This document shows positions 17,328-24,735 of a stretch of 64,000 nucleotides of DNA, in pieces. The stretch is from Streptomyces harbinensis. Its GTDB lineage: Bacteria; Actinomycetota; Actinomycetes; Streptomycetales; Streptomycetaceae. The translations under genes and the position numbers were made by a program. The DNA is taken from the NCBI RefSeq assembly GCF_900116145.1, contig NZ_FPAB01000006.1, forward strand, positions 269,185 through 333,184. Direction: 5' to 3'. Below the pieces are notes generated by a model. The model was given only the letters and a program-made list of their open reading frames with translations, made no database searches and was not told the DNA's origin. Every line of letters begins with the position of its first letter. Position 1 is the first letter of the stretch.

Positions 17328-18589
17328 TACCTTGTCCCTTCGCTGCTGTGGACATAGTCGTCCCAGGCCTGTGTCAACGGACTCGTGGGAGCGGTGATGC
17401 GCAGGGCATTGCCGAAGTTGTGCAGCATATTGCCGATGCGTGGGTGCTGGCCGGCCGGATTCTTGGGGATCGACATGGCAGTCGCTACCGCCGGTTCGAG
17501 ATCCCCTTGACCGAGCTGGGCTTGCGCCAGCCGTGCCTTGGCGATCGCTTCACTGCGCTGCATGGTGGGCCGTAGCGCCGCAAGACTGCGGTGAGCATGG
17601 GCTTCGGCCTTCTCGTAGTCGCCGAGAGCGAGGTACGCCGCGAGGGCAAGACTTTCCAGTTCTGCCTGATCGTAGAAGGCGCTTATCCACATGGGACGCT
17701 GGGCCTCGGCATCAGCCTTGATGAGGGCTTCCTGCGCGTGTGCGAGTGATTGGCGCACTGCGCGGTGATCGCCTGTGAGTCCGTGAATCGCTGCGTGTCG
17801 CGCGTGTCCCAGAGAGGCGAACATGGGATCGCGCCTGGTGATGGAGAGAGATCGGGCCACGTCGTTCGCGGCCAGCGCGTCGGATGGGCGGTCCATATGG
17901 CGGTAGAGACTTCCGGCGTGCGACCAGATGCGGAACTGAATGCCGCCATCACCCGACATCGCGGCGAGACTGGACGCCCGGTCGAAGTGGCGTTGTGCGG
18001 CAGCGAAGCGACGCCCGTCAATGGCAGCCCACATCGCGCTTGAGGTGAATGATGCGGCGCATCCATAGAGAGCGTTACGCACCCGCTGGCTCGCGGTGCC
18101 TCTGCCCTGCAATGCCAGCGCCTCTCCCGCAAGAGCCGAAGCCTGGTTCTCGATGGTGAGCTTGCCACCGTAGCGGTGATCGCTGGCGATGATGACCGCG
18201 AACTTTGCGAGAAGGCGCTCCACGTCGCTCATACCGACATGCGATCGCGCCGCACGAGCTGGAGACGATGTCGCGGACAGGGCAGCGCCAGCAGAGACAC
18301 TGATGAAGCGGCGACGCAGCATGGGATCAACCTCCGGCGGGGCCTGCGACCCGTCACGCTGCGCGAATCCCAGGCGGATGATGGGACAGTCGAAAACCTC
18401 CTCCAGAGCCTCCCGTTGTCGCCGGTGCGGCCATCGGGTTTTTCCGGTGAGCCAATTACGGACGGTACGGTCGCTTACGGTGCCCTCATACCCCGCACGC
18501 TGAAGAGCAGCGTTCACGGAGTCGGCCAATCCCGTTTGAGTCAGGCCGACCTCAGCCATGCGCACCCTGAGAGTGTCATTGACCTCCAC
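17327..18589 (-). CDS. XRE-family helix-turn-helix regulator with a TPR-like C-terminus
   Basis: 420 residues from the GTG at 18589 (VEVNDTLRVRMAEVGL); an open extension upstream has no domain and covers the likely promoter, so I excluded it. Residues 1-70 are an XRE-type HTH (LTQTGLADSVN, VSDRTVRNWLTGKTRW). Around residues 95-115 there is RRRFISVSAGAALSATSSPARA, which resembles a Tat signal but is a common linker in this Streptomyces regulator class. The remaining 300 residues are helical TPR-like repeats (alternating Ala/Leu pairs), probably binding a peptide or small molecule. G+C content is lower by eye than in neighbours. It is a candidate regulator of the divergent RiPP operon. Confidence 0.8.
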   Translation of the reverse strand: MEVNDTLRVRMAEVGLTQTGLADSVNAALQRAGYEGTVSDRTVRNWLTGKTRWPHRRQREALEEVFDCPIIRLGFAQRDGSQAPPEVDPMLRRRFISVSAGAALSATSSPARAARSHVGMSDVERLLAKFAVIIASDHRYGGKLTIENQASALAGEALALQGRGTASQRVRNALYGCAASFTSSAMWAAIDGRRFAAAQRHFDRASSLAAMSGDGGIQFRIWSHAGSLYRHMDRPSDALAANDVARSLSITRRDPMFASLGHARHAAIHGLTGDHRAVRQSLAHAQEALIKADAEAQRPMWISAFYDQAELESLALAAYLALGDYEKAEAHAHRSLAALRPTMQRSEAIAKARLAQAQLGQGDLEPAVATAMSIPKNPAGQHPRIGNMLHNFGNALRITAPTSPLTQAWDDYVHSSEGTR

Positions 18590-18635
18590 AACCTCACGGT
18601 AGCCCTCCGGCTTCGTGCGCGGCGAATCAACGCAG

Positions 18636-18649
18636 CCGGAAATTTCCGG
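18636..18649. promoter_or_regulatory. 14-nt perfect palindrome, candidate XRE operator
   Basis: CCGGAAATTTCCGG lies 47 nt upstream of the regulator start and about 128 nt upstream of the HATPase gene, in the 187-nt divergent gap. An A+T-centred perfect palindrome is unusual in this composition and fits a dimeric HTH site. Binding is inferred from position only. Confidence 0.45.
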
Positions 18650-18776
18650 TTGCCGGTCTGGCACACGTCTGCTGGTTTTCCTGCCACTCCGCCCCCGCAC
18701 GCCGTTCACTGAGCAGACGTCCGGCTGCGAGAACCCCATCAGCCACGGACATTGATCACTACCGGCTGGAGGTGTG

Positions 18777-19214
18777 ATGAGGAATCCGGTGTTGGTTGCC
18801 CACAGCGAGAGGGTTTACGGGCAGTCCTTAACGGCGGATGCCAGGTGCATCGAGTGGTGGCGGCAGGAAGCGGCCGACGTGGTGCGGGCCTGGGGTGGCA
18901 GCCGGGACGCCGTTGAACTGGTGCGGCTGGGCGTGAGCGAACTCCTCTCGAATGTTCTGCGCCATGTCGGGGACCAGCCGCGCTGCTATCTGCGGATCGT
19001 GCTCATCGGCAGCGAGGTGACCGTGCAGGTCTTCGACCGCTCGGTCCGGATACCGGTCATCGGCGCGGCGCCCGACTGGGACGCGGAGGACGGCCGGGGG
19101 CTGTGGATGCTGCGGGAGATGGCCACCCGTTTCGGCTGCGAGCGCACCCGGCGCGGGCGCGGGAAGATCGTCTGGTTCAGCTGCGACCTCTCCGGAGGCT
19201 GCCATGCGCCATGA
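18777..19214 (+). CDS. HATPase_c (anti-sigma-factor-like) ATP-binding protein
   Basis: 145 residues from the ATG at 18777, chosen over the GTG at 18774 because GGAGG ends 4 nt before it. GHKL ATPase motifs: N-box ELLSNVLRH at about residues 48-56, QVFDRSVRIP as the G1/D region, and DGRGLWML as the G2 box. Single-domain proteins of this type are numerous in Streptomyces and resemble RsbW/SpoIIAB anti-sigma kinases without a partner. Its last 11 nt overlap the next gene. It is the first gene of the run leading to the graspetide cassette and may regulate it, or may be only a neighbour. Confidence 0.8.
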   Translation: MRNPVLVAHSERVYGQSLTADARCIEWWRQEAADVVRAWGGSRDAVELVRLGVSELLSNVLRHVGDQPRCYLRIVLIGSEVTVQVFDRSVRIPVIGAAPDWDAEDGRGLWMLREMATRFGCERTRRGRGKIVWFSCDLSGGCHAP

Positions 19215-19482
19215 CGAACCGCAGTGGGTCCAGGTGACGCTCGATGTGGCGTTGCACCAGGTGCAGGCATGGGACTTCATCGAGGTGGGCGGCCGGACGG
19301 AGCGGGTCGAGTCGGTGACCGTCCTGCACAACGGGCGACGGATCCACTTCATCCACGGCGGGAAGCTGACGCTGAGCACCGGCAGGGTCGTACGGGTGAC
19401 CCGGACCGTCAGGGAGAGCGCACCAGCACAGGAACACGCCTCCCTCCCCCGGCCATCCGACTCCGAGGACCCGGCCTCATGA
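19204..19482 (+). CDS. Hypothetical 92-aa protein
   Basis: Starts at an ATG inside the end of the HATPase gene, with a GGAGG 4 nt upstream, and ends in an ATGA overlap with the next gene. Residues of about 8-70 look like a small beta-rich domain (WVQVTLDVALHQVQAWDFIEV, HNGRRIHFIHGGKLTL, TGRVVRVTRTV); the tail is Pro/Ser/Glu-rich. I do not recognise the family. The tight overlaps on both sides argue for a real, cotranslated gene. G+C at third positions also fits coding. Confidence 0.65.
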   Translation: MRHDEPQWVQVTLDVALHQVQAWDFIEVGGRTERVESVTVLHNGRRIHFIHGGKLTLSTGRVVRVTRTVRESAPAQEHASLPRPSDSEDPAS

Positions 19483-19844
19483 CCGCTCCCACTCCCCTGG
19501 CCTGGCTGGTCGCCGAGGAGTTCACCGGCTGGTCCCGGACCGGCACCTGCTCGATGTGCCAGACCGAGGACGTACCGGTGGTCTGGGCGGGATCCGTGGT
19601 GGCCTACGGCCGTTCCCGGCCCGTACGGGCCTGCGCCACCTGCCTCGGCCGGCTGGCGCAGTTTGTTCGGGGCGAGGCTCCCGGGCCGTACGGCCCCACC
19701 CGGTACGCCAGCGGCGACTCCCGACTGCCGTCCGCCGCTTCCGCCCGCCCGACCACCACCGACCGGGCCTTCCACACGATCACCCTCCTGGGCATCACCG
19801 CAATGGCCGCCAGCCTCCTGCACACCTGGTGGACCATCCGCTGA
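19479..19844 (+). CDS. Hypothetical zinc-ribbon protein with a C-terminal hydrophobic helix
   Basis: 121 residues; the ATG overlaps the previous TGA (ATGA), which fixes the start. Two knuckles, CSMC (about residues 24-27) and CATC (about 50-53), could form one zinc site. A hydrophobic stretch near the C-terminus (TITLLGITAMAASLLHTWW) could be a membrane anchor. No family recognised. It is followed by a 49-nt gap with its own ribosome site for the RiPP precursor, so it is likely in the same transcript. Confidence 0.65.
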   Translation: MTAPTPLAWLVAEEFTGWSRTGTCSMCQTEDVPVVWAGSVVAYGRSRPVRACATCLGRLAQFVRGEAPGPYGPTRYASGDSRLPSAASARPTTTDRAFHTITLLGITAMAASLLHTWWTIR

Positions 19845-19893
19845 ACCACCCATCGAAGAACCGGAGATCTCAGCAAACAGAAGGAGACGCAGC

Positions 19894-20184
19894 ATGAGCA
19901 CCGCGCTCACACCCGCCCGTGTTGAAGGGGATGGGCCTCATCAGCGCCCGTTCGGCCTTCGCACGGCGAGGCCGATCACCCCCGAGAACACTATGTCCGT
20001 CCCGCAGACCACCTACTGTCCCGAGCAGCAGCTCGCTCTGACGGACGACGGCGTACCGCTCGTTACGGCCGCCGCCACCGGCACCACGTATGCCACCGAC
20101 GCCGGGGCAACCAGGCGCGACATGCAGTGGTTCGACGACGCCGTTTCGGACAGCGACGTGGACGCGCCGGAAGAGGAGGAGTAG
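19894..20184 (+). CDS. tgmA: Graspetide (ATP-grasp-modified RiPP) precursor peptide
   Basis: 96 residues; AAGGAG stands 7 nt before the ATG. The leader carries PFGLR at residues 19-23 followed by TARPITPE, the conserved recognition motif of putative ATP-grasp-target RiPPs, and a second conserved block CPEQQLALTDDGVPLV (42-57). The core region (about 58-96) is Thr-rich first (T58, T62, T64, T65, T68, T73), then acid-rich (D69, D76, D81, D82, D86, D88, D90, E93-E96), with W79/F80. There is no lysine in the whole peptide, so side-chain links made by the ligase could only be esters, not amides. The order precursor-ligase-methyltransferase is the established tgmABC layout. The final Glu codons double as the ribosome site of the next gene. 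Confidence 0.88.
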   Translation: MSTALTPARVEGDGPHQRPFGLRTARPITPENTMSVPQTTYCPEQQLALTDDGVPLVTAAATGTTYATDAGATRRDMQWFDDAVSDSDVDAPEEEE

Positions 20185-20187
20185 GGA

Positions 20188-21156
20188 ATGACGGTCCTGG
20201 TGCTGACCCGCCAGTTGGTGGAGAGCCCGGCCGATCTTGTCGTCCACGAGCTGAACCAGCGGGGAGTCCCCGTACATCGGATCGACCCAGGAGACTTTCC
20301 CCGGCAGGTCATGCTCTCGGGCCGTATCGGTCCCGAGCACCACGACTGGACCGGCGGCTGGCGCGGTCAGCACCGGGAGCTGGCCCTCGGCGATGTCACG
20401 GCGGTGTACTACCGCCGCCCCAGTCCGCACGAGGTCGATCCCGCCCTCTCCGACGATGACGCCAGGTGGGCACGGTCGGAGGCGCGGGCCGCGTTCACCG
20501 GCATCGTGCAGTCGATGCGCTGCCGATGGGTCAACCACCCCCGGCACAACGTCATCGCGGACTCAAAGCCGCGAGCCCTGGCCACTGCCGCACGGAGCGG
20601 ACTCCGTATCCCCGCCACCCTCATCACGAACGACCCCCGCGAAGCGCGAGCATTTGTCGCATCCCTGCCGAACAGAACGGCCGTGTACAAGCCGATCGCC
20701 CCACCGGGTCAGCGGGTGTTCAACGGGGAGAAGGCCGCCGTGTGGACGAGCCCGCCGCTGGGGCCGGATGACCTCACGGACGACATCGCCTTCACCGCCC
20801 ACACGTTCCAGCAGTGGATCCCAAAAAAACACGAGGTCCGGCTGACTGTTGTCGGGGGGCACTTGTTCGCCGGTGAGATCCACGCCCACTCTGACGAGTC
20901 CCGCATCGACTTCCGCCGTGACTACGACGCGCTCACCTACCGGGTGTGCACCGTGCCGGATGACATCCGCTGCGGCGTCCAGCGCCTCATGTCGGCCTTC
21001 GATCTGCGATACGCCGCGCTGGACTTCCTCGTTGACCACGACGACACCTGGCATCTCGTGGACGTCAACCCCAACGGCCAGTACGGGTTCATACCCGAGC
21101 TGGCCCAACCCATCGCCCGCGCGATCGCCGATCTCCTGGAAGGAAGAATGTCATGA
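20188..21156 (+). CDS. tgmB: ATP-grasp ribosomal peptide maturase (graspetide ligase)
   Basis: 322 residues, ATG 3 nt after the precursor stop. N-terminal pre-ATP-grasp part (VLVLTRQLVESPADLVVHEL, YYRRPSP), then the ATP-grasp domain: VYKPIAPPG with an ATP-binding Lys near residue 168, the central strand KHEVRLTVVGGHLFAGEI (about 212-230), and Mg-binding DVNPNG near 292-297. Members phosphorylate Asp/Glu side chains of the precursor and join them to Ser/Thr hydroxyls (or Lys amines), making macrocycles. The known leader motif PFGLR of the precursor binds this enzyme class. Overlap with the methyltransferase start (ATGA) implies coupled expression. Confidence 0.93.
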   Translation: MTVLVLTRQLVESPADLVVHELNQRGVPVHRIDPGDFPRQVMLSGRIGPEHHDWTGGWRGQHRELALGDVTAVYYRRPSPHEVDPALSDDDARWARSEARAAFTGIVQSMRCRWVNHPRHNVIADSKPRALATAARSGLRIPATLITNDPREARAFVASLPNRTAVYKPIAPPGQRVFNGEKAAVWTSPPLGPDDLTDDIAFTAHTFQQWIPKKHEVRLTVVGGHLFAGEIHAHSDESRIDFRRDYDALTYRVCTVPDDIRCGVQRLMSAFDLRYAALDFLVDHDDTWHLVDVNPNGQYGFIPELAQPIARAIADLLEGRMS

Positions 21157-22328
21157 CGGACACCGCCACGACTCGTGGCTTCGCAGCATCACAACCCGCA
21201 CGACACCGGCTGACGCAGGAACTCGTCTCCTGCGGCGCCCTCCACAGCCCCGAGTGGATCTCCGCCTTCGAGGAGACGCCGAGGGAGGTCTTCACCCCGC
21301 GTTTCTGGCGTCGTCTGGAAGGAGGGGAGGAGAAGCTCTACGAGCCGCAGGACGCCGACTTCCTGGACACCGTCTACACCGATGACTCTCTTGTCACGAG
21401 GTGGGACCCGAACGGACAGGGCATCAGCTCCTCCACCATGCCGTCCCTGATGGCCTTGATGCTGGAGAAATTTCCGGTACGCAGCGGCGACCGCGCGCTG
21501 GAGGTCGGCACGGGGACCGGCTACAACCTGGCCCTGCTGTGCCACCGGCTCGGCGCCGACAACGTGACCAGCATCGACATCGACCCGGAACTCACCGCGA
21601 CCGCCCGGGAACGTCTGGCCGACCTCGGGTACCAGCCGACCATCGTGACCGGGGACGGTCGCAGTGAACTTCCCGGGACCAGCGCCTACAACGGGATCCT
21701 CGCCACCTGTGCGGTCCGCCGGATCCCCACCGAGTGGCTGCGCGGAACCGCCCCGGGAGCTCCCATCGTGGTGAACATCGGCGCCGGAGTCGCCTGCCTG
21801 AGGAGGACTGCGGACGGCGGGGCCGAGGGGACTTTCCTGGAGGAGGCTTACGGATTCATGGATGCCCGTTCCTCACCGGACGAGCCGGCTGAGTCGCCCC
21901 TGGGCTACGTCGATCTGGTGAGGTCCACAGGTGGGAACCGGTCCGTGATCCCCCTTCCCTTGGGGATCGGTGATCCGCATGACTTCATGCGGCAAGTGCT
22001 CTTCGGCCACCCACAGGAGGTACATCTCAACGAGCCCGACGTTTTCGCGTTGCAGCTCACCGACGAGAACGGCCATCGCACCTACTGCCTCGCCCACCCC
22101 GCCTCCCGGTCGTGGGCCCGCATGACCCTGGAGAATGAGGCGGTGACCGTCCAGCAGGACGGCCCGCTGGCCAACCTCGCCTCCGACCGCATTCAGCGCC
22201 TCGCCGAATGGGACCGGGCCGGCCGCCCCGCCCCCGGTGCCTACCGGCTCCGTGTGGACAGCGACGGCCTGCACACCCTGTCGCGCGGTGACGGCGACGC
22301 CAGGAGGGAATGGGTCCTGCCCCGCTGA
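21153..22328 (+). CDS. tgmC: PIMT-like methyltransferase of a graspetide system
   Basis: 391 residues, much longer than housekeeping protein-L-isoaspartate methyltransferase (about 210). The N-terminal half matches the PIMT fold: RHRLTQELVSCGAL, EVFTPRFWRR, and SAM motif LEVGTGTGYNLALL (about 115-128) with SIDIDPEL and TGDGR. The C-terminal 180 residues form a family-specific extension. In studied graspetide clusters (fuscimiditide type) the partner PIMT methylates one Asp of the cyclised peptide, which then closes to aspartimide. The same role is inferred here. It ends the cassette; 253 nt follow before the glycosyltransferase gene. Confidence 0.9.
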   Translation: MTDTATTRGFAASQPARHRLTQELVSCGALHSPEWISAFEETPREVFTPRFWRRLEGGEEKLYEPQDADFLDTVYTDDSLVTRWDPNGQGISSSTMPSLMALMLEKFPVRSGDRALEVGTGTGYNLALLCHRLGADNVTSIDIDPELTATARERLADLGYQPTIVTGDGRSELPGTSAYNGILATCAVRRIPTEWLRGTAPGAPIVVNIGAGVACLRRTADGGAEGTFLEEAYGFMDARSSPDEPAESPLGYVDLVRSTGGNRSVIPLPLGIGDPHDFMRQVLFGHPQEVHLNEPDVFALQLTDENGHRTYCLAHPASRSWARMTLENEAVTVQQDGPLANLASDRIQRLAEWDRAGRPAPGAYRLRVDSDGLHTLSRGDGDARREWVLPR

Positions 22329-22581
22329 CCTGACCGTCCGTTCCCAGGTCGGCGCGCGGACCCCCGTACCGGCCTGGTGGCGCCCCCACCCCCGCCCGGC
22401 AGCTCCACGCCCCATGGCACCGCCTTCTCCCGCCGCCCCGCAGGCGCCCCCAGACGTCCGGGTTGCTCCGAACGGACGGAGTCGGGGGCGACATCCCGGG
22501 CGCCCTCCCCCAAAACCCTCGCCACTTGAGGGATTGTCGGATGGTCCGTGTATTGCTCCCTCGTCCGGTGGATGTGGTGCC

Positions 22582-24735
22582 ATGCCCCGCTTCAGCGTCA
22601 TCATGACCGTCCACCGGGCCCCCGCCGAGCACCTGCACGCCGCCCTCACCTCCGTGCTCGGCCAGCGCTTCGCCGGCCTCGAACTCATCGCCGTCGACGA
22701 CCCCGCCGACAGCGAGGCCGACGCCGTCCTGCGCGGCTACGCGGCGGCCGACCGGCGGCTGGTGCGGCTGCGGCTGCCCTGTCCGGTCGGCCCGGGCGCC
22801 GCCCGCAACGCCGGACTCGACCGGGCACGCGGCGCGTACGTCCTCTTCCTCGACGCCGCCGACACCCTCGCCCCCGGCGCCCTCCCGGCCATCGACGCCC
22901 GGCTGCGCGCCACCGGCGACCCCCAGCTGCTGCTGTTCCGCGACACCGCGACCGACCCCGACACCGGTCTGTACAGCGAACAGCCCCCCGAGGTGATGAC
23001 CCTCGCCGACCGCCCCGGGCTGCTGTGGCTCGACCCCGCCGTTCACGCCCGCGCCCACCGCCGCGACCTCATCGACCGCCTCGGCCTGCGCTTCCCGCCC
23101 GGCCACTACGCGGATCTGCCGTTCAGCCAGCGCGCCCTGACCGCCGCCGGCTCGATCGCCGTCCTCGACCGGAGCTGCGTCCGCCGCGCCCCGTCGCCGG
23201 CGCCCGCCCACCGCCCCACCGGGCGCGCGCATCTCGACCTGCTGCGCCAGTACGACCGGCTGTTCGCCCAGCCCCTCCCCGCCCGCTGGCGCGCCCCGCT
23301 CTACCAGCGGATGCTCGCCGACCTCACCCGCCTCCACCAGCGGTCGGGGCTGCTCCCGCCCGCCGCCCGCGCCGAGTTCTTCCGGCATGCCGCCGCGCTC
23401 GGTGCCCGGCACCGCGCCACCTCCGGCGCCACCCCGCTCACCGACGGCCGGCACCGCGCCCGCCCCGCGCCCGCCCGCTGGCTGCGCGCCGGCGCCGCCT
23501 TCGCCGCCCGCGCCCGGCTCACCACCCGGCGCGCCGCCCGGGCGCTCGCGCCCCGCCTGCGGACGTACGGCCGGTGGCTGCGCGCCGCAGCACTGCGGCT
23601 GTACTACCGGCTGCATCTGCACCGACCCCTGCTCACCGACCTCGCCGTGTTCCTCCCCGCCACCGGCGGCTACGCCGGCCACCCCGCAGCGCTGGAGAGC
23701 CGGGTCCGCGCCCTCGCCCCGCACCTGCGCACCGTCTGGATCGCCGGGCCCGAGCACGCCCGCCACCTCCCCGAGGGCCCCCGCCGCCTCCACCCGGACT
23801 CCCCGGCCGCCGCCCGCGCCCTGGCCCGCGCCCGCTATCTCGTCAGCGACGCCCCCTTCCCCGCGCCCGTCCCGGACCACCCGCGCGCGGACCAGCACCG
23901 GCTCCAGACCCACCGCGGCACCCCCATCGCCCTCCCGCCCACCCCGCCCACCCCGGACGACCGGCAGACCGGCTGCTGGACCACCGCCCTGTCCACCGGC
24001 CCGCACGCCACCCGCGCCGCCCGCCGCGCCCACCCCGGCCCGTACACCCTGCTGGAGTACGGCTCCCCGCAGGCCGACCGGCTGCTCACCGCCGGCCCCG
24101 AGGACGTCCGCGCCGCACGCGCCGCGCTCGGCGTCCCGGACGGGGTACTCACCGTGCTGTACGTCCCGGCGTCCCGCCCGTACGAGCCAGGGCCCGGCAT
24201 CCCGCACCTGGACGTGGCCGGCCTCGCCGCCCGCCTCGGGCCCGGCCATCTGCTGCTCAGCCGTGCCCCGCTCGGCCACCCGGCGCCCGGCGTCCGCGAG
24301 GTGCCCGCCGCCGGTCACCCCGACCTGATGACGCTCTGTCTGGCCGCCGATGTGCTGCTCACCGACTACCACCCGGTGATCTTCGAGTACGTCCTGCTGG
24401 ACCGGCCGATCGTCGTCCACGCCGCCGACTGGGCCGACTACCGCACCGCGCGGGGCGTCTGCCTGGAACTGCCGGACTGCCCGCCCGGGCCGGTCACCCG
24501 CACCGAGGACGAGCTGCACGCCCTGTTCACCGACCCCGCCGCCGGGCTGTGGGACGCGCACGGGGCCCGGCTGCGGGCCGTGTTCCGGGCCGCGTTCAGC
24601 CCGCGCGACGACGGCCGCGCCGCCGAACGCGTCGTCCGCGAGGTCTTCCTGGACGGCCACGGGCTGCCCGCCGTCACACCGCCCGGCGCCCGCCGGGCGC
24701 ACGACCCCGCCACCGACCCGGTGCCCGCCTCATGA
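22582..24735 (+). CDS. GT2 glycosyltransferase fused to a diverged CDP-glycerol glycerophosphotransferase-like domain
   Basis: 717 residues from the ATG at 22582 (MPRFSVIMTVHRAP). Residues 1-230 are a GT2 fold (SVIMTVHRA, ELIAVDDPADSEAD, AARNAGLDRARG, VLFLDAADTL); the usual DxD/DSDD is changed to DAAD. A basic linker follows. Residues of about 340-690 resemble the TagF/TagB-type domain (PF04464) but with altered landmarks: QTHRGTPI in place of QTWHGxxxK, and TDYHPVIFEYVLLDRPIV in place of TDYSSxxFDY. Catalysis in one or both halves may be lost or changed. It opens the envelope glycopolymer run and overlaps the next gene by ATGA. Confidence 0.8.
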   Translation: MPRFSVIMTVHRAPAEHLHAALTSVLGQRFAGLELIAVDDPADSEADAVLRGYAAADRRLVRLRLPCPVGPGAARNAGLDRARGAYVLFLDAADTLAPGALPAIDARLRATGDPQLLLFRDTATDPDTGLYSEQPPEVMTLADRPGLLWLDPAVHARAHRRDLIDRLGLRFPPGHYADLPFSQRALTAAGSIAVLDRSCVRRAPSPAPAHRPTGRAHLDLLRQYDRLFAQPLPARWRAPLYQRMLADLTRLHQRSGLLPPAARAEFFRHAAALGARHRATSGATPLTDGRHRARPAPARWLRAGAAFAARARLTTRRAARALAPRLRTYGRWLRAAALRLYYRLHLHRPLLTDLAVFLPATGGYAGHPAALESRVRALAPHLRTVWIAGPEHARHLPEGPRRLHPDSPAAARALARARYLVSDAPFPAPVPDHPRADQHRLQTHRGTPIALPPTPPTPDDRQTGCWTTALSTGPHATRAARRAHPGPYTLLEYGSPQADRLLTAGPEDVRAARAALGVPDGVLTVLYVPASRPYEPGPGIPHLDVAGLAARLGPGHLLLSRAPLGHPAPGVREVPAAGHPDLMTLCLAADVLLTDYHPVIFEYVLLDRPIVVHAADWADYRTARGVCLELPDCPPGPVTRTEDELHALFTDPAAGLWDAHGARLRAVFRAAFSPRDDGRAAERVVREVFLDGHGLPAVTPPGARRAHDPATDPVPAS

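Noticed and set aside
18273..18310. Tat signal peptide (RRRFISVSAGAAL) in the XRE regulator
   Set aside because: It is internal, after a DNA-binding domain; this motif is a common linker in Streptomyces regulators and does not indicate export.
22548..24731. Apparent large N-terminal extension of the GT2 gene at 24732
   Set aside because: The stretch is in a different frame from the real 717-residue protein and reads Arg/Pro-only sequence. The GT2 fold starts at the ATG overlapping the previous stop.
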